Assembly: GCA_902475865.1 (NCBI GenBank)
Contig: CABSBK010000052.1
Coordinates: 1 to 7,263, forward strand
DNA: 7,263 nucleotides
From: an uncultured Collinsella sp.
GTDB taxonomy: Bacteria; Actinomycetota; Coriobacteriia; Coriobacteriales; Coriobacteriaceae
Direction of reading: 5' to 3'
Position 1 is the stretch's first letter, and each line of letters opens with the position of its first letter. The translations under genes were made by a program, and so were the position numbers. A model generated the notes under the pieces. It saw only the letters and a program-made list of their open reading frames with translations, did not search any database and was not told the DNA's origin. This document shows positions 5,446 to 7,263 of the stretch, in pieces.

Positions 5446-6897
5446 ATGGACTACAAGGCAGTGTCCCAGCAAGTCGTCGACAACGTCGGCGGACTGGAGA
5501 ACATCGAGGGCGCCACGCATTGCGTGACCCGTCTGCGTCTGGTGCTCAAGGATACGAGCAGGTACAACAAGGCCGAGCTCGAAAACATCGATGGCGTCAA
5601 GGGCGTGCTGTACAACAGCGGCCAGCTCATGATCATCTTCGGTACCGGTACCGTCAACAAGGTTTACGATGAGTTTATGGCTCTGACGGGCGTTAAGGAG
5701 ATCAGCGCTTCCGAGGTCAAGGGCGCCGAGGCGGACAAGAAGGGCAAGTTCTTCTCGGTCCTCAAGGTATTCTCGGACATCTTTATCCCCATCATTCCCG
5801 CCTTCGTCGGCGCTGCAATCATCATCGGCCTTAAGTCGCTGATCGTTGCCAACGGCCTCTTCGGCATGGAGGGCAGCCTCGCCGATCACAGCGAGTTCCT
5901 CAAGAACCTCGCAAGCTTCTTTGCCATTATCGCCACCACCTTTGACTACCTGCCTGTCCTGGTTATGTACAGCGCAGTCAAGCGTTTTGGCGGTAACCCG
6001 ATTCTGGGCATCCTCGTCGGTATCGTCATGGTTCACCCGAGCCTTATGAACCGCAACACGTTCGTTATGGACCCGACGGGTGCTGAGTACTGGAACTTTG
6101 GTCCGCTCTCCATTCCCATGGTTGCTTTCCAGGGCGGCGTATTCCCTGCAATCCTGACTGCCTGGTTTATGGCCAAGGTCGAAAAGATTGCCCAGAAGTA
6201 CATCCCCGAGGTCGTCTCGTTTGTCTTTGTCCCGACCGTTACCCTGATTCTTGCTAACGTTGCCCTGTTCACCGTGTTCGGCCCGCTCGGCAACCTGATC
6301 GGCGACGTCCTCGCTGGCGTAATCGATGTCCTGTACAACAGGATGGGCGTCTTTGGCGCCTTTGTCTTCGCCGCGTTCCTGCAGCCGCTCGTCGTTACCG
6401 GTACGCATCAGTTCATCCAGGGTATTGAGGCCAACCTCGTTGCCACGACCGGCTTCAACTACATCCAGGCCATCTGGTCGGTTTCCATCATCGCCCAGGG
6501 CGGCGGCGCCATCGGCATGTATCTCATTCACAAGAAGCACTCCAAAGAGCGCAACATCTGCATGTCGTCCTTTATCCCGACGCTGGTCGGTATCTCCGAG
6601 CCCGCAATCTTCGCTGCAAACATGCGCTACTCGATCATTCCGTTCGTCTGCGCATGCATCGGTGCAGGCTGCGGCGGTGCCTTCGTGAAGCTCTTTGAGG
6701 TGCGCGCCATCGGTCAGGGTCTGACCGGAGTGCTTGGCCTGCTCATCGTCACGCCCGAGACGCTCGTGTGGTATGTGGCTGGCAATCTCATCGCCTTCAT
6801 CGTGCCAATCGTCTTGATCTTTGCCTACAACAAGGCAAAGGGCGTGCCGACCACCGATGAAGAGGGCGCTGGCGCTGGCTTCGACGTTAGCTTCTAG
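5446..6897 (+). CDS. scrA: PTS EIIBC permease, sucrose type (glucose/sucrose superfamily)
   Basis: A 483-aa inner-membrane transporter that takes up a sugar and phosphorylates it. The IIB domain is N-terminal (about 1-85), with phospho-acceptor Cys26 (codon 5521-5523) in THCVTRLRL. After a charged linker (about 85-105) comes a polytopic IIC domain (about 106-465), with hydrophobic segments such as DIFIPIIPAFVGAAIIIGL, NPILGILVGIVMVHPSL and LIAFIVPIVLIFAYN, and family blocks VTGTHQFIQGIEANL and VGISEPAIFAANMRY. No IIA domain is fused or adjacent, so a separate EIIA-Glc-type protein is inferred. ATG 5446 is preferred, with GGAGAGG just upstream; ATG 5434 has only an RBS placed too close. Flanking GH32 genes point to sucrose or a related fructoside entering as the 6-phosphate. 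Beta-glucoside or trehalose members of the superfamily are alternatives that the neighbours make less likely. Confidence 0.9.
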   Translation: MDYKAVSQQVVDNVGGLENIEGATHCVTRLRLVLKDTSRYNKAELENIDGVKGVLYNSGQLMIIFGTGTVNKVYDEFMALTGVKEISASEVKGAEADKKGKFFSVLKVFSDIFIPIIPAFVGAAIIIGLKSLIVANGLFGMEGSLADHSEFLKNLASFFAIIATTFDYLPVLVMYSAVKRFGGNPILGILVGIVMVHPSLMNRNTFVMDPTGAEYWNFGPLSIPMVAFQGGVFPAILTAWFMAKVEKIAQKYIPEVVSFVFVPTVTLILANVALFTVFGPLGNLIGDVLAGVIDVLYNRMGVFGAFVFAAFLQPLVVTGTHQFIQGIEANLVATTGFNYIQAIWSVSIIAQGGGAIGMYLIHKKHSKERNICMSSFIPTLVGISEPAIFAANMRYSIIPFVCACIGAGCGGAFVKLFEVRAIGQGLTGVLGLLIVTPETLVWYVAGNLIAFIVPIVLIFAYNKAKGVPTTDEEGAGAGFDVSF

Positions 6898-6934
6898 TTG
6901 AGCCGTTCAGCGTAATCTGAGGATAAGTCCATTT

Positions 6935-6976
6935 GGGGAAGGGCGTGCGACTCGTGTGAGTCGAACGTCCTTCCCC
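6935..6976 (+). other. Long hairpin between the PTS gene and the second GH32 gene
   Basis: GGGGAAGGGCGTGCGACTC (6935-6953) pairs with GAGTCGAACGTCCTTCCCC (6958-6976) around GTGT: 19 positions with one G-U pair and one mismatch. There is no T-run after it, so it is not a classical terminator. It begins 37 bases after the PTS stop and ends 22 bases before the next start codon. It may stabilise the upstream message, be a processing site, or set the relative output of the two genes. Confidence 0.7.
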
Positions 6977-6998
6977 ATAGACGAGAAAGTCAACGGCG

Positions 6999-7263
6999 AT
7001 GTTTAATCAAAAAAATAAGGTGACACGCGCGGACTATGAGCAGTGGCGAGCCGGACAGGATGAGACAGCGGCTCGCGTCGCGTCCGACCCCGATAGGCTC
7101 CTGTTCCATGTGGAGCCTGAGCTTGGCTGGCTCAACGACCCCAACGGTTTGGTGCAGATCGGTGATACGTATCACATCTATCACCAATACGATCCATTCG
7201 ATGCTGCGCATGGCGGTCCAGTGCTTTGGAATCATCTGACGACAAAGGATTTTGTGACGTACG
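6999..7263 (+). CDS. scrB: Sucrose-6-phosphate hydrolase (GH32), N-terminal part, cut by window end
   Basis: An open frame from ATG 6999 to the window edge (88 codons) shows a canonical GH32 beginning: LLFHVEPELGWLNDPNGLVQIGDTYHIYHQYDPF, with Asp47 (codon 7137-7139) of NDPNG as predicted nucleophile, followed by VLWNHLTTKDFVTY. There is no signal peptide, which fits a cytoplasmic enzyme splitting PTS-imported sucrose-6-phosphate into glucose-6-phosphate and fructose. The RBS is weak (GAGAAAG at 6984-6990); GTG 7020 is in frame but lacks spacing to any RBS. The 101-bp gap before it holds a long hairpin. The RDP and ECPD motifs lie beyond the window, so the subtype call rests on the first motif and on context; a fructan beta-fructosidase is the alternative. 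Confidence 0.85.
   Translation, partial: MFNQKNKVTRADYEQWRAGQDETAARVASDPDRLLFHVEPELGWLNDPNGLVQIGDTYHIYHQYDPFDAAHGGPVLWNHLTTKDFVTY

Noticed and set aside
4610..5527. Second + frame of 305 codons overlapping the GH32 gene
   Set aside because: Ser/Pro/Arg/Ala-rich out-of-frame translation with no RBS or domain; the GH32 frame explains the region.
5416..6540. Open frame of 374 codons on the - strand opposite the PTS gene
   Set aside because: Same antisense effect; the + strand frame is a clear PTS EIIBC.

Overview
The window looks like a GC-rich, anaerobic, sugar-fermenting actinobacterium of the Coriobacteriia, with a Collinsella-like genome the best guess. The reasons are strong C/G preference at third codon positions, purine-rich Shine-Dalgarno sites, pyruvate formate-lyase as a fermentation enzyme, and a LacI/GH32/PTS sucrose locus. 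This is inference from style and gene content; there is no rRNA here to settle it. All recognisable genes are on the + strand.

Region 1 (1-2670) is a pyruvate formate-lyase (PFL) locus with two breaks. The catalytic core (131-2182) is very close to E. coli-type PflB and keeps the Cys-Cys active site, but has an in-frame TAG at codon 191 (701-703). The core also stops just before the C-terminal glycyl-radical domain. That domain is a separate 83-aa gene (2268-2519) with its own RBS, and carries the RVSGYAV motif. The enzyme is therefore split at the domain boundary, in the manner of a PFL core working with a GrcA/YfiD-like subunit, and is further interrupted by an amber codon. The 85-bp gap between core and radical domain holds a 10-bp perfect palindrome overlapping an extended -10-like sequence, then a GC-rich hairpin. 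A roughly 123-nt nested inverted repeat with a terminator-like hairpin at its centre closes the locus.

Region 2 (2671-7263) is a sucrose or fructoside utilisation locus: a LacI-family regulator, a GH32 enzyme of the GD-x-MP subtype, a sucrose-type PTS EIIBC permease, and the start of a second, canonical GH32 (sucrose-6-phosphate hydrolase type) cut by the window end. Four copies of a LacI-like operator, roughly TGAAAACGNTTGACATAT, lie before the regulator (one) and before the first GH32 gene (three). This fits autoregulation and repression of the sugar operon. A 19-bp hairpin separates the PTS gene from the second GH32 gene.

Together the genes describe sugar uptake with phosphorylation, hydrolysis of the fructoside bond, and disposal of the resulting pyruvate as formate and acetyl-CoA. 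The most notable features are the split PFL, its internal amber codon, and the structured DNA around the radical-domain gene.
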